From Candidatus Didemnitutus sp. (GTDB lineage: Bacteria; Verrucomicrobiota; Verrucomicrobiia; Opitutales; Opitutaceae): a stretch of 64,000 bases of DNA. Made by a program: the position numbers and the translations under genes. The notes below the pieces were generated by a model. That model saw only the letters and a program-made list of their open reading frames with translations. It was not told where the DNA came from and made no database searches. Where the stretch lies: positions 230,897-294,896 of the forward strand of contig JAHCAY010000002.1 of assembly GCA_019634575.1 (NCBI GenBank), read 5' to 3'. This document shows positions 35,229 to 45,000 of this stretch, one piece after another. Positions within the stretch are counted from its first letter, which is position 1; the number at the start of each line of letters is the position of its first letter.

Positions 35229-38200
35229 ATGCATAAATCGTTCACCAAACTGCTCACCGCTGCGGTGGCAGTCGTGACGCTTCTCGCGTCCACAACCGTC
35301 GCGCTTGCGCAAGGCATCACCACCGGTGCCATCGTAGGCACTGCACTTAACTCCTCCGGCCAGCCGGTCTCCGGCGCGGCAGTCACGATCGTTCACGAGC
35401 CCTCGGGCACCCGTGCGACCGGCGTGACTCGCGCCAACGGCCAATACAACGTGTCCGGCCTGCGCGTGGGCGGTCCCTACACCGTCACGATCAGCGCTGA
35501 CACCTATCAGGAGACCGTCCGCCGCGAGATCTACGTCGAGCCGGGCTCCAGCGTCGACGTGAGCGCCAAGCTGGCCTCGTCGGGCATCGTGCAATTGGAG
35601 GCCTTCAACGTTGTGAGCAATCGCGACACGACGTTCGGTGCCGGCAAGATGGGCACGGGCACCGCGTTCAGCGAAACCGAGGTGAGCAATGTCACCTCCG
35701 TTCGTCGCAACATTCAGGATATCGCGGTGCTCGATTCCCGCATGTTCCTCGGCTCGCTCGATCAAGGCGGCCAGCTGTCCGCCCAAGGCCAGAACTTCCG
35801 CTTCAACTCGCTGCTCGTCGACGGCGTCCGCTCCGACGACCAATTCGGCCTCAACAGCAACGGCTTCTCCTCGCTCCGTGGCCCCGTGCCGATCGATGCC
35901 ATCCAGTCCCTCGGCGTCGAGCTGAACCCCTATTCCGGCCGTTACTCCGGCTTCACGGGTGCGCTCATCAACACGACCATCATCTCTGGCACGAATCAGT
36001 TCTCCGGTAAGATCTACTACGAAGTCTCGAGCGAGAATCTCCGCGCCAAGAACCCCCTCACCGGAGTGAAGGAGTCCTTCGACGAGAAGAGCTACGGTAT
36101 CGTGTTCAGCGGCCCCATCCTCCGCAACCGCCTCTTCTTCTCCTACGTTTACGACAACTTCAAGCGCACCACCGTCCCGCCGCAGGCAAACTTCATCCCG
36201 GGTTCGGCCGGCCTGCAGCAGATCACCGATCGCGCCAAGGCGCTCGGCTATGATGCGGGCACCTTCGGCGGTGGCGCCGACAACGTCTCCACGCAAGAGA
36301 CTCACATCGGCAAGCTCGACTGGAACATCTCGGACAAGCATCGCCTCGCCCTCACTTACCGCCGCAACTACGGCGTCGAATCGATTTTCCCGAACTATAC
36401 CAGCGCGACCACCACGTCGCTCAGCGGCCACTGGTATACCCAGAACCGCAACACCGACTCCTATGTCGCCCAACTGAACAGCCAATGGTCGTCGGACTTC
36501 CGCACGGAGCTCACCGGTTCCTATACGAAGTATGACGGCTCCCCGCAAAACTCCGCTGCCGCCTTCCCGATGGTGACGGTGAACGGTGTCTCCGGCACGC
36601 GCGCGAGCGATAACGCCACGATCGCCGGCAGCGTCGTTCTCGGCACGGAAAACTCCCGCCAGCTGAACAAGCTCAACACCGAGGAAAAGCAGTTCAAGGC
36701 GATCGGTGAATGGTCCCGTGGCGACCACACCTTCACCTTCGGCCTCGAAGACGTCGCCACCGACTACGTGAACGCCTTCGTGCAGAACACCAACGGTGTC
36801 TATAGTTTCGCGAGTATCAATGACTGGATCGCCGGCACGCCGCCTTCCAGCTTCCAGCTCGCAAAGCCCTACGCTGGAGCCACCATCGAAAACGCCATCG
36901 CTCGCTGGGGTTACGACAACTATGCCGCGTTCCTTGAGGACACCTGGCGCCCCAACAACAAGCTGACGCTCCTCTACGGCGTCCGTTTCGATTATCCTTA
37001 CATCGGCGAAGCTCCGCCGGTCGCTGCCGGCTTCCAGAACGCGTTCGGCATCGCCAACAACACGACCAACAGTGGCAACTACACTGTCGCCCCGCGCGTA
37101 GGCTTCAGCTACGAGCTCGACACTCAGCGCAAGACCCAGATCCGCGGCGGCGTCGGCCTGTTCCAAGGCAAAAACCCGGCGGTCTGGCTCTCCAATGCCT
37201 ACTCCAACGCTGGCTCCGTTTACAACTACACTGCCAGCACTGCCGAACGCGCTAGCATCGTGTTCAATCCCGACCCGAACACCCAGACGGTCCCCGGCTC
37301 CGCCAATCCCGCTCCGAACATTAACGTTACGGACAAGGATTTCGTCCAGCCGCGCCTGTGGAAGTCCAATATCGCCATCGACCACGAACTGCCCTTCGGC
37401 GGCATCACGGCGACCGTGGAATACTACTTCAACAAGGTCGACCGCAGCGTGAACACCGTTTACTTGAACTACCTCGAAGCCGGCACGCTGCCCGATGGCC
37501 GTATTCGCTATGCCGGCGCCCCGACCCCCACTGGCAGCTTCCCGATCAGCGGTATTACCACGACCGCACAGGCCCAAGCCGCCTTCGGCTCCGTGGCTAG
37601 CGTTAACAGCTCCGGCCAAGTATCGTTCGCCTCCTCCAGTTTGGGCGGCCGCCGTCGTGTTTCGACGTTCGCCGACGTGTTCTATCTGACCAACACGGAC
37701 AAGGGCCAAGCCTGGGGCACCACCTTCAGCCTCGCCCGCCCGATGAAGAACAAGTGGGGTTGGTCGCTCTCCTACACCCACGGCAATGCCACGGAAGTGA
37801 GCCCGATCACCTCCTCCACGGCCTCGTCGAACTACCAGAATCGCGCGGTGTTCAACCCGAACGAGGACATCGCCTCCACGTCCAACACCAGCATCAAGGA
37901 TCGCATCGTCGCGAGCATCACGCGCCAGTTTGAGTTCATCAAGAAGGCGCCGACCACCGTTTCGCTCGTCTATCAAGGTCGCACCGGCCATCCCTACTCG
38001 TGGGTGTTCCGCGGCGATGCCAACGGTGACGGCTACACGTTCAACGACCTGCTCTACGTCCCGACCGGCCCGAACGACCCGAAGGTTACTTGGGGCAGCA
38101 CTTCCGAACGCGACGCCTTCTTCGCCTTTGTGGAATCGACCAGCTTGGCGAAATACAAGGGCGGTCACGCTCCGCGTAACAGCGAAACCTCCCCGTGGCT

Positions 38201-38492
38201 TCAGACGGTGGACTTGAAGTTCACGCAAGTGCTCCCGCTCTACAAGAAGGTGCGCGCCGAGCTTTACCTGAACGTGCTCAACTTCGCGAATCTGCTCAAC
38301 GACAAGTGGGGCATCCAAGAGGAAGTGCCGTTCTCCTATCGTCGTGCGGTCGCGGGTGCGACGTATAACGCCGCCACGAACTCGTGGGCTTACACGTTCA
38401 ACAACACCACGCTCAATACCGTCCCGACCACGGTCGACGATACGCCGGTCTCCCGCTGGCAAGTCCTCGCCGGCATGCGTATCAAGTTCTAA
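35229..38492 (+). CDS. TonB-dependent receptor with N-terminal carboxypeptidase-regulatory-like domain
   Basis: 1087 residues. Signal peptide MHKSFTKLLTAAVAVVTLLA ending at ALA. Residues about 30-115 form a carboxypeptidase-regulatory-like beta domain (TTGAIVGTALNSSGQPVSGA). A plug-like region follows with ILDSRMFLGSLDQGG-type sequence and FNSLLVDGVRSDDQFGLNSN, then a large barrel rich in aromatic strands. The last residues (WQVLAGMRIKF) end in Phe as barrels do. The arrangement matches the Oar/SusC-like group common in Verrucomicrobiota, Acidobacteriota and Bacteroidota. It should import large nutrients across the outer membrane with TonB energy; no SusD-like gene is adjacent. A strong terminator follows. 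Codon use is less GC-extreme than neighbouring genes, as expected for an abundantly made protein. Confidence 0.93.
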   Translation: MHKSFTKLLTAAVAVVTLLASTTVALAQGITTGAIVGTALNSSGQPVSGAAVTIVHEPSGTRATGVTRANGQYNVSGLRVGGPYTVTISADTYQETVRREIYVEPGSSVDVSAKLASSGIVQLEAFNVVSNRDTTFGAGKMGTGTAFSETEVSNVTSVRRNIQDIAVLDSRMFLGSLDQGGQLSAQGQNFRFNSLLVDGVRSDDQFGLNSNGFSSLRGPVPIDAIQSLGVELNPYSGRYSGFTGALINTTIISGTNQFSGKIYYEVSSENLRAKNPLTGVKESFDEKSYGIVFSGPILRNRLFFSYVYDNFKRTTVPPQANFIPGSAGLQQITDRAKALGYDAGTFGGGADNVSTQETHIGKLDWNISDKHRLALTYRRNYGVESIFPNYTSATTTSLSGHWYTQNRNTDSYVAQLNSQWSSDFRTELTGSYTKYDGSPQNSAAAFPMVTVNGVSGTRASDNATIAGSVVLGTENSRQLNKLNTEEKQFKAIGEWSRGDHTFTFGLEDVATDYVNAFVQNTNGVYSFASINDWIAGTPPSSFQLAKPYAGATIENAIARWGYDNYAAFLEDTWRPNNKLTLLYGVRFDYPYIGEAPPVAAGFQNAFGIANNTTNSGNYTVAPRVGFSYELDTQRKTQIRGGVGLFQGKNPAVWLSNAYSNAGSVYNYTASTAERASIVFNPDPNTQTVPGSANPAPNINVTDKDFVQPRLWKSNIAIDHELPFGGITATVEYYFNKVDRSVNTVYLNYLEAGTLPDGRIRYAGAPTPTGSFPISGITTTAQAQAAFGSVASVNSSGQVSFASSSLGGRRRVSTFADVFYLTNTDKGQAWGTTFSLARPMKNKWGWSLSYTHGNATEVSPITSSTASSNYQNRAVFNPNEDIASTSNTSIKDRIVASITRQFEFIKKAPTTVSLVYQGRTGHPYSWVFRGDANGDGYTFNDLLYVPTGPNDPKVTWGSTSERDAFFAFVESTSLAKYKGGHAPRNSETSPWLQTVDLKFTQVLPLYKKVRAELYLNVLNFANLLNDKWGIQEEVPFSYRRAVAGATYNAATNSWAYTFNNTTLNTVPTTVDDTPVSRWQVLAGMRIKF

Positions 38493-38516
38493 TCGACTGA
38501 TCGTATTTCACTCACG

Positions 38517-38548
38517 AAGCGCCCACCAAACGGTGGGCGCTTTTTTTG
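38517..38548 (+). terminator. Rho-independent terminator after the TonB receptor gene
   Basis: Arms 38517-38527 (AAGCGCCCACC) and 38532-38542 (GGTGGGCGCTT) form an 11-base perfect stem with a 4-base loop, followed by a run of seven T (38541-38547). It begins 24 bases after the stop of the receptor gene. Confidence 0.95.
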
Positions 38549-38853
38549 GGCCGCAGCCGAAAGCCCCAAAAAAGCCGCAAATCTCTTCACTTCACGGGTC
38601 GCGCAAAACGCCGAGCACGCGCATTGGCGAACATTCAATCGAGATGCGGCCAATGCCTTTACTTCAACGCATCGCAGTTTTCGCTTTGCCGGGCGAATTC
38701 CGCCCTCACCCAAAAAACACACCAACGCGCCGATTACCTACCATCAGATGTCTCAGTGCGACAGAAGCACCTCGAACGGGCATCTGCCGCTACATCAACC
38801 AAGCACGCGGTTCGAGCGCAGCAGCGCCCCAACCGCACGCCTGAAAATCCAAC
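38549..38853. other. Gap between receptor terminator and EF-hand gene
   Basis: About 300 bases, lower in GC than its surroundings. Several short open frames cross it, but none has coding character or a ribosome-binding site. I see no repeat, hairpin or RNA gene here. Confidence 0.5.
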
Positions 38854-39246
38854 TCAAAGCGGCATCAAATCCGCCCGGGCAACACTCCACTCTTTACGGC
38901 TGAGCTTCCCGTCGCGATCCGCATCGTAGCGTTGCAGCATACGCACGTCCTTTTGCGCAGCGGCAAAAACGGCCTGCTCGTAGGCACGATATTCCATCGC
39001 ACTGATGCGCCCGTTTTTGTCGGCATCGAAGGATTTCGCCTGCACGCCCAGCGCGTGCGCCTCGAACAAAGCGATCTCGATTCGTGCCAGCTGATCGCGC
39101 TGCGAATCGAGCGCGGACTGCTCGACCTGATTGAGATTCATGACACGCAACACGGCGCTGGTGTCATCACTTGCCCGCAACAATGGCCCGGTAAAGACGA
39201 GGGCCAGAAGCACACTGAGTGCATAGTTCTTTTGAGGGGTATTCAT
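38854..39246 (-). CDS. Secreted EF-hand protein
   Basis: 130 residues. Signal peptide MNTPQKNYALSVLLALVFTG, cleaved near LLRAS. Two EF-hand loops are visible, DADKNGRISAMEY and DADRDGKLSRKEW, each with Asp at positions 1, 3 and 5, and Glu at 12 in the first loop; they are about 32 residues apart, the distance expected for a paired domain. A helical segment precedes them (LNQVEQSALDSQRDQLARIE). It should bind calcium outside the cytoplasm; partner and role are unknown. The start at 39246 is chosen to place the signal peptide at the N-terminus. It is a single gene, with no operon. Confidence 0.8.
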   Translation of the reverse strand: MNTPQKNYALSVLLALVFTGPLLRASDDTSAVLRVMNLNQVEQSALDSQRDQLARIEIALFEAHALGVQAKSFDADKNGRISAMEYRAYEQAVFAAAQKDVRMLQRYDADRDGKLSRKEWSVARADLMPL

Positions 39247-39475
39247 AGAAAAAATCCAGCGGCTTGAAGTAAGCTGTTCCAGCAAGTTTCGCCGATCAAC
39301 GATACACTCGAATGCGGTCTATTCAAGATTCCCCATCACTGGGAGATTCCCCTAACTAGGCCGCTCCCCCCGCTCCCACGTTGACAGCCCAAGCTGAAGC
39401 GCGCTCGTTCGCTGCGGTCGCCATTACCGAACAAAACAACCACCGACCTGGGCCATCGGATAAAAGGATAAGACG

Positions 39476-39955
39476 ATGAACTGGAACGGAACGAGCCGCG
39501 CGATCGCGCTGGCAATGGGAACGATGCTCGGAGCGATTGTCGCACATGCGACAACCGATTACCTTTATAGTGGCGCCTACGGCGGCAGCGGCGGAGTCGA
39601 TCTCAACAGTTACAACGTATCGACCATCACATCGATTACTGTGGACGGCGACGCTTACGGCTACGATCCCGGCGCACCAGTGAACGCCTACGCAGAGGTC
39701 AACTTCTCCGGCGGCTCATTTGGCTACTTTGCCAGCCAATTCAATCCCACCAGCGACACCGCCAGCGCGTGGGCCTACATGACGGCGACAAACATCACCC
39801 TCAATGGATCGGGCGACTGGATCGCAGCGGAGGTCACCGGCACCAATGGGACCTACTACAATGTCAACCTCGGTAGCGGCTGGGTCGAGATGAGCTCCTT
39901 CGGCTCGGCGAACGGCTACTCGTCGGCGAGCGGTTCCGCTTACGTCGAGTATTGA
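39476..39955 (+). CDS. Small secreted Gly/Ser/Tyr-rich protein of unknown function
   Basis: 159 residues. Signal peptide (IALAMGTMLGAIVAHA) in the first 25. The mature part is rich in Gly, Ser, Tyr, Asn and Thr in short beta-like repeats (YLYSGAYGGSGGVDLNSYNV, FGYFASQFNPTSDTASAWAY), has only four or so charged residues in each hundred and ends SASGSAYVEY. That composition resembles secreted beta-structured surface or matrix proteins, but no family is recognised. It has no cysteine and no anchor motif. A terminator follows directly. It lies alone between the EF-hand gene and the ribonucleotide reductase region. Confidence 0.7.
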   Translation: MNWNGTSRAIALAMGTMLGAIVAHATTDYLYSGAYGGSGGVDLNSYNVSTITSITVDGDAYGYDPGAPVNAYAEVNFSGGSFGYFASQFNPTSDTASAWAYMTATNITLNGSGDWIAAEVTGTNGTYYNVNLGSGWVEMSSFGSANGYSSASGSAYVEY

Positions 39956-39971
39956 GTTCTGTTTCGGCACG

Positions 39972-40005
39972 AGGCGACTGCGGCTTGCCGCAGTCGCCTT
40001 TCGCC
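39972..40005 (+). terminator. Terminator after the small secreted protein gene
   Basis: A 12-base perfect stem (39972-39983 AGGCGACTGCGG, 39988-39999 CCGCAGTCGCCT) with a 4-base loop, followed by TTCGCC rather than a long T-run. It starts 17 bases after the stop at 39955. Confidence 0.75.
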
Positions 40006-40590
40006 TATTCAGCCCCGCACAGTGGTCCGTCGGAATGGATCGATACCAAGCGAGACGGCATTGGCCGCGGCCGATGAGCGGAACGGGGCGTTGCAGGCTC
40101 TCGAGCGAGCGGAGAATCTCGTCACCGCGAACACGCCCGCCACACTATCCAAGCGCCTCGCGGTGCAACGCGAAGCCTACCTCGCCAGCCGGCTCCATCG
40201 CGACTGAGCGCCGACGCTGCACGCGTCCGAGTTCGCCATCCGCCTCGCTGGCGAAAGCGTCCTTCCGCAGCGCCATGGAGCTGCGCCGCACATCGCACAC
40301 CGCAAAATTCGTCGCGATCTCGCACCGCGTCGCACTCCACGTCTCGCGCCAGAGGGGAATTGCACCGCGTGACTCGCCGCGTTTCGCGGCGTGGGAAAAC
40401 TCCCTCTGGAAATCGCGCCACGCATCGCGCAAAACAGCGTCAATCTCTTTTTCCGCGGTTTCGTCGTAGCGCGCACGCGGGACATTTTCCCTCTGAAAAT
40501 CGCCTTCCACGCGAAATAAACCCTCGCCGAACCACGGCGGGTTTCGGAGCAATTTTTGTCCACCAAAAAATGTCGCGATTCTTTCGGGGA
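40006..40590. other. Long gap upstream of nrdB with no supported gene
   Basis: Open frames cross this stretch on both strands (for example minus 40145-40783), but they show no recognisable domain, no ribosome-binding site and a composition like non-coding shadow sequence. It may contain a decayed gene. Two short GCGCGC/TTTCGC-type inverted repeats are present without clear hairpins. The nrd control region begins near 40590. Confidence 0.4.
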
Positions 40591-40595
40591 AAAAA

Positions 40596-40658
40596 TTGAC
40601 GGGGTATGGGCCACTACCATTAGTAGTGCCCTTGGTTCCGGGCAGCCACATCCTGTGG
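40596..40658 (+). promoter_or_regulatory. Putative nrdBA promoter with two operator-like palindromes
   Basis: TTGACG at 40596-40601 is a good -35; a weak -10 (ATTAGT) lies about 17 bases on. Over the -10 is the palindrome CACTAC-catta-GTAGTG (40612-40628). A second, CCACA-tcc-TGTGG (40646-40658), is centred 32 bases downstream, about three helical turns. Paired sites at this spacing are how the ribonucleotide reductase repressor NrdR binds, although the half-sites differ from its usual consensus. Confidence 0.45.
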
Positions 40659-40794
40659 TGGTCAGCAACGTGTGAGGAAGTTCCAGCAACTTCGGTTCGC
40701 TTGGGTGTCCTGCGCGCTTCTATGACCACTGAAGGATGGTTTTGCCCACGGCAAAACACACACGTTTCTCGTTCGTCACACACCCGCGCTAGCT

Positions 40795-41880
40795 ATGCTC
40801 AAATCTTTCCAAGTCGGCACCAAAACCTTCACCCTCGACCAAGACAAGGCCGAGGCCGCTTTCGCCGGCAAGAAGGTCATCAACGGCCGCCAAGTCCCCT
40901 TCTTCAACCTCCTCCCGCTGAAATACCAGTGGGCCTACGATCTCTACAAAAAGATGAAGGCCAACCACTGGGAGCCCGAGGATATCCCGATGGGCAAGGA
41001 CATCGAACAGTGGCGCGACGCAAAGTCCGTCAGCGACCAGGAGCGCTGGATCATCCGCATGGGCGTCGGCTACTTCTCCGCCGCGGAAGGCATCGTCGGT
41101 GACAACATCCAGCACGTCATCCGCGAGGTCGTCACCGCTCCGGAGCTGAAGCTCGTCCTCGGCCGCCACGCCCACGAGGAGAACATCCACGCCGACTCAC
41201 TCCTCTACATGATCGCCTCGATCGGCGTTAACCCGCACGAGTGCGAGGCGATGTTCGAGGACGTGAAGTCGATCGTCCGCAAGAACGAGTTCGTGAACAA
41301 GGTCTCGCGCGACCTCCGCCGCGACCTCGACATGAACGATCCGAAGAACAAGCAGCTCTTCGCGAAAAACATCTTCGTCTTCGGCCAATGCATGGAGGGC
41401 ACGCAGTTCTACGGCCTCTTCGGCATGATCCTGTCGCTCTATCGGCAGAACAAGTTCCCGGGCATCGGCCAGATGTTCCGCTACACGCTCCGCGACGAGT
41501 CCAACCACATCGAGCTCCTCCGCAATCTGTTCATGGATCTCATGGAGGAAAACCGCGAGATCTGGACGCCCGAGTTCAAGGAGGAGCTGCGCCAGACCAT
41601 GGCCGAGGCCATCGCCCTCGAGAAGGACTTCATCCGCGACTGCCTGCCGGTGAACGCCGTCGGCCTCTCCGTGGACGAATTTCTGACCTACATCGATTTC
41701 ATCGCCGACCGCCGGCTCGAAGGCTGCGGCCTTGCCCCGCTCAACCCGGGCGTCAAGAACCCGCTCCCCTGGCTGGCCGAGATGATGGACATCAAGAAGG
41801 AGCAGAACTTCTTCGAGGGCCGCGTCACGGAATACCAGAAATCGTCGGCCCTTCAGACCACGAGCGACGACGATCTCTAA
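40795..41880 (+). CDS. nrdB: Ribonucleotide reductase class I beta subunit, tyrosine-less (class Ic-like)
   Basis: 361 residues. The ferritin-like diiron-site ligands can be placed by alignment with E. coli R2: Glu98 (FSAAEGIVGD), Glu129 and His132 (HEENIHADSL), Glu201 (CMEGTQF), Glu235 and His238 (RDESNH). Where E. coli has the radical Tyr122 (E-x-x-H-x-x-x-Y) this protein has Leu136, and Glu98 replaces Asp84. Both changes are those of the class Ic R2 of Chlamydia, which uses a Mn/Fe cofactor instead of a tyrosyl radical. The C-terminal FFEGRVTEYQ tail is the part that docks onto NrdA. It starts the nrdBA operon, 126 bases before nrdA. It provides deoxynucleotides for DNA synthesis. Confidence 0.96.
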   Translation: MLKSFQVGTKTFTLDQDKAEAAFAGKKVINGRQVPFFNLLPLKYQWAYDLYKKMKANHWEPEDIPMGKDIEQWRDAKSVSDQERWIIRMGVGYFSAAEGIVGDNIQHVIREVVTAPELKLVLGRHAHEENIHADSLLYMIASIGVNPHECEAMFEDVKSIVRKNEFVNKVSRDLRRDLDMNDPKNKQLFAKNIFVFGQCMEGTQFYGLFGMILSLYRQNKFPGIGQMFRYTLRDESNHIELLRNLFMDLMEENREIWTPEFKEELRQTMAEAIALEKDFIRDCLPVNAVGLSVDEFLTYIDFIADRRLEGCGLAPLNPGVKNPLPWLAEMMDIKKEQNFFEGRVTEYQKSSALQTTSDDDL

Positions 41881-42006
41881 CCAGTCCGCCTCGCCCGCCA
41901 AAGCGAAGGCGGCCCCGTCCCCCGGGCGGCTCTGCCTTCTTTTTCGCGCCCCACTTTCCTACCCCTCCCGTCAGTCACCCCACGCATCGTCAGCAGCACT
42001 ATCTCC

Positions 42007-45000
42007 ATGAGCGACACCTCTTCCGTCCACACCGACCTCGCCCTCAAGAAATTCACCGGCACGCCGCAGGACCAGAAACCCAACTACAACTGGCGCGACG
42101 TCCTCCGCGAGGACGTCACCGTCCCCGAAGTCGAGGTCCTCTGCCCGCACGGCACCGAGCGCTTCGACCTCGCCGAAGTCGCCGACACCGTCGGCAAGTC
42201 CCTCGCGAACCTCATGCTCGCGAAGGGCGAGAAGGACATCTTCAACGAGAAGAACCAGCGCTTCGTCGCCGACGTCACCCGCGAAGTCGCCTCCAACCTC
42301 ACCAAGCAGGCCCTCACGCGCGGCCCGCTCCGCGTCTCCCTCCACGACCTCTACGTGCTCATCGAGAAAACCCTCGTCGACAACAACGCCCACGACGTCG
42401 CGAAATCCCTCCTCCACAAGCGCGCCCAGAAGCTCGCCACCTCGCGCGAGCAGCCGGCCGTCGCCGTGAAACTCATCCGCCGCAACAACCAGGTCGTTCC
42501 CTGGAACGAGGCCAAGATCGAGATCGCGATCCGCAAGGCCTTCCTCTCCCTTAAGAAGGACTCCGCTCCCGCCCCGGCCATCGCCCGCGCCGTCACCGCC
42601 CGCGCCGCCACCCTCAAGCAGGCTTTCCTCCACATCGAGGAAGTCCAGGACATGGTGCAGGAAGAGCTGATGAAGGCCGGCCACTACAAGGTCGCCGAGG
42701 ACTACATCCTCTACCGCGCGATGCGCCACGCCTCCCGCGCCAACGAGTCCGCCGCTCGCCACGCCACCGATGTCGTCGCCACGCCCGACACCGCCGCTCC
42801 CGCCGCCGAGGCCAGCGTCCCGCAGGGCCAGAATTCCATGATCGTCGTCCAGCGCGCCGACGGCTCCACCTATTTCTGGAACGGCGAGGACCTCAAGAAG
42901 CGCATCGAGTTCGCCTCCATCGGCCTCAACCTCTGCCTCACCGCCGACCAAATCGAGGCCGAGCTCCGCCGCTCCACCTTCGACAACATCGCGCAGGGCG
43001 ACCTCAACAACACGATCGTCCTCAACGCCAAGACCCTCATCGAGAAGGACGCCGACTTCGCCAAGTTCGCCGGCCGCATCCAGCTCACCTACATCTACGA
43101 GGAAGTCCTCGGCTGGGACATCGTCCGCGACGGCATCGGCAAGCTGAAGCAGTTCCACCAAGCCGCCTTCGCCCCCTACATTTTCCGCGGCATCGACATC
43201 AAGCGCCTCACGCCGCGCCTCAAGGAATACGATCTCGCCCGCCTCGCCGCCGCCATCGATCCGTCGGCCGACCTCGAGCTCGACTTCCTCGGCATCCAGA
43301 CCCTCTACGACCGCTACCTCATCATCGACAAGACCGGCAAGCGCTCGCGCCGCCTCGAGACGCCCCAGTTCTTCTGGATGCGCGTCGCCATGGGCCTCTT
43401 CCTCGACGAGAAGTCCGACCGCGAGGACTGGTCGATCCAGCTCTACTCGCTCTACAAGAGCCGCCGCTTCTGCTCGTCCACGCCGACGCTCTTCAACTCC
43501 GGCACGCTCCACTCCCAGCTCTCGTCCTGCTACCTCTACTACGTCGACGACAGCCTCGAGGGCATCATGTATCGCGGCATCGCCGAAAATGCCCAGCTCT
43601 CCAAGTGGGCGGGCGGCCTCGGCGGTTCCTGGACCGCCGTCCGCGGCACCGGCGCGCACATCGCCGGCACCAACGGCGAATCGCAGGGCGTCATCCCCTT
43701 CCTCAAGCTCCACAACGACCAACTCGTCGCCGTCAACCAAGGCGGCAAGCGCAAGGGCTCCGGCTGCGCCTACCTCGAATCGTGGCACAACGACATCTTC
43801 GAGTTCCTCGAACTCCGTCGTAACACCGGCGACGACCGCCGCCGCACCCACGACATGAACACGGCCAACTGGATTCCCGACCTGTTCATGAAGCGCATGG
43901 AGTCGCGCTCCCACTGGACGCTCTTCCGCTCCAACGAGGTCGCCGATCTCCACGAAACCTACGGCCGCAAGTTCGAGGAGCGCTACACGCACTACGAAAA
44001 GCTCGCCGAGGAAGGCAAAATCCAAGGCCACAAGGTCGAGGCCATCGAGCTCTGGAAAAAGATGCTCTCGATGCTCTTCGAGACCGGCCACCCCTGGATC
44101 ACCTTCAAGGACCCCTGCAACCTCCGCTCCCCGCAGGACCACGCCGGCGTCATCCACTCGTCCAACCTCTGCACGGAGATCACGCTCAACACCTCCAACG
44201 ACGAGACCGCCGTCTGCAACCTCGGCTCCGTCATCCTCGAGTCGCACCTCAAGCCCGACGGCTCGCTCGATCACGACAAGCTGCGCGACACGATCCGCAT
44301 CGCCCTCCGCGCGCTCGACAACGTCATCGACATCAACTTCTACCCGACCGCCGCCGCCAAGACCTCCAACCTCCGCCACCGCCCCGTCGGCCTCGGCGTC
44401 ATGGGCCTCGCCAACGCGCTCTACATGAAGGGCGTCGCCTTCGCCTCCCCCGAAGCCGTCGAATTCAACGACGAATTCATGGAGGCCATCGCCTACTACG
44501 CCTACGAAGCCTCCTCCGACCTCGCGGCCGAGCGCGGCACCTACTCTAGCTACAAGGGCTCGAAGTGGGACCGCGGCCTCCTCCCGCAGGACACCCTCGA
44601 CCTCCTCGAACAGGAGCGCGGCGTCCCCGTCGACGTCCCGCGCGGCGGCAAGATGAACTGGGAGCCCCTCCGCGCCAAGATCGCCAAGCAGGGCATGCGC
44701 AACTCCAACTGCCTCGCCATCGCTCCCACCGCGACGATCTCCAACATCACCAACACGTCGCCCTGCATCGAGCCCTACTACAAGAACCTATACGTCAAAT
44801 CGAACCTCTCGGGCGAATTCGTCGTCATCAACCCGTTCCTCGTCGACGACCTCAAGTCGCGCGGCCTCTGGAACCAGGAGATGATCGATGCGCTCAAGTA
44901 TTTCGACGGCGACCTCGCCGACATCGAAGCCGTGCCGGCCGACCTGAAGGAGAAATACCGCACCGCCTTCGACGTGGACTACAAGTGGGTGATCGACGCC

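Noticed and set aside
35085..38462. A long minus-strand open frame of 1125 codons opposite the TonB receptor gene
   Set aside because: It is the antisense shadow of a GC-rich gene. The protein is Arg/Gly/Val/Glu-rich with no domain, whereas the plus strand has a clear signal peptide, domain order and barrel ending in Phe, with terminator.
40145..40783. Minus-strand frame of 212 codons upstream of nrdB
   Set aside because: No domain, no ribosome-binding site, and it runs through the likely nrd promoter. Kept only as a remark that the gap might be a decayed gene.
41971..44379. Minus-strand open frame of 802 codons opposite nrdA
   Set aside because: Asp/Val/Gly/Leu-rich shadow of the nrdA codon pattern; nrdA has all catalytic residues.
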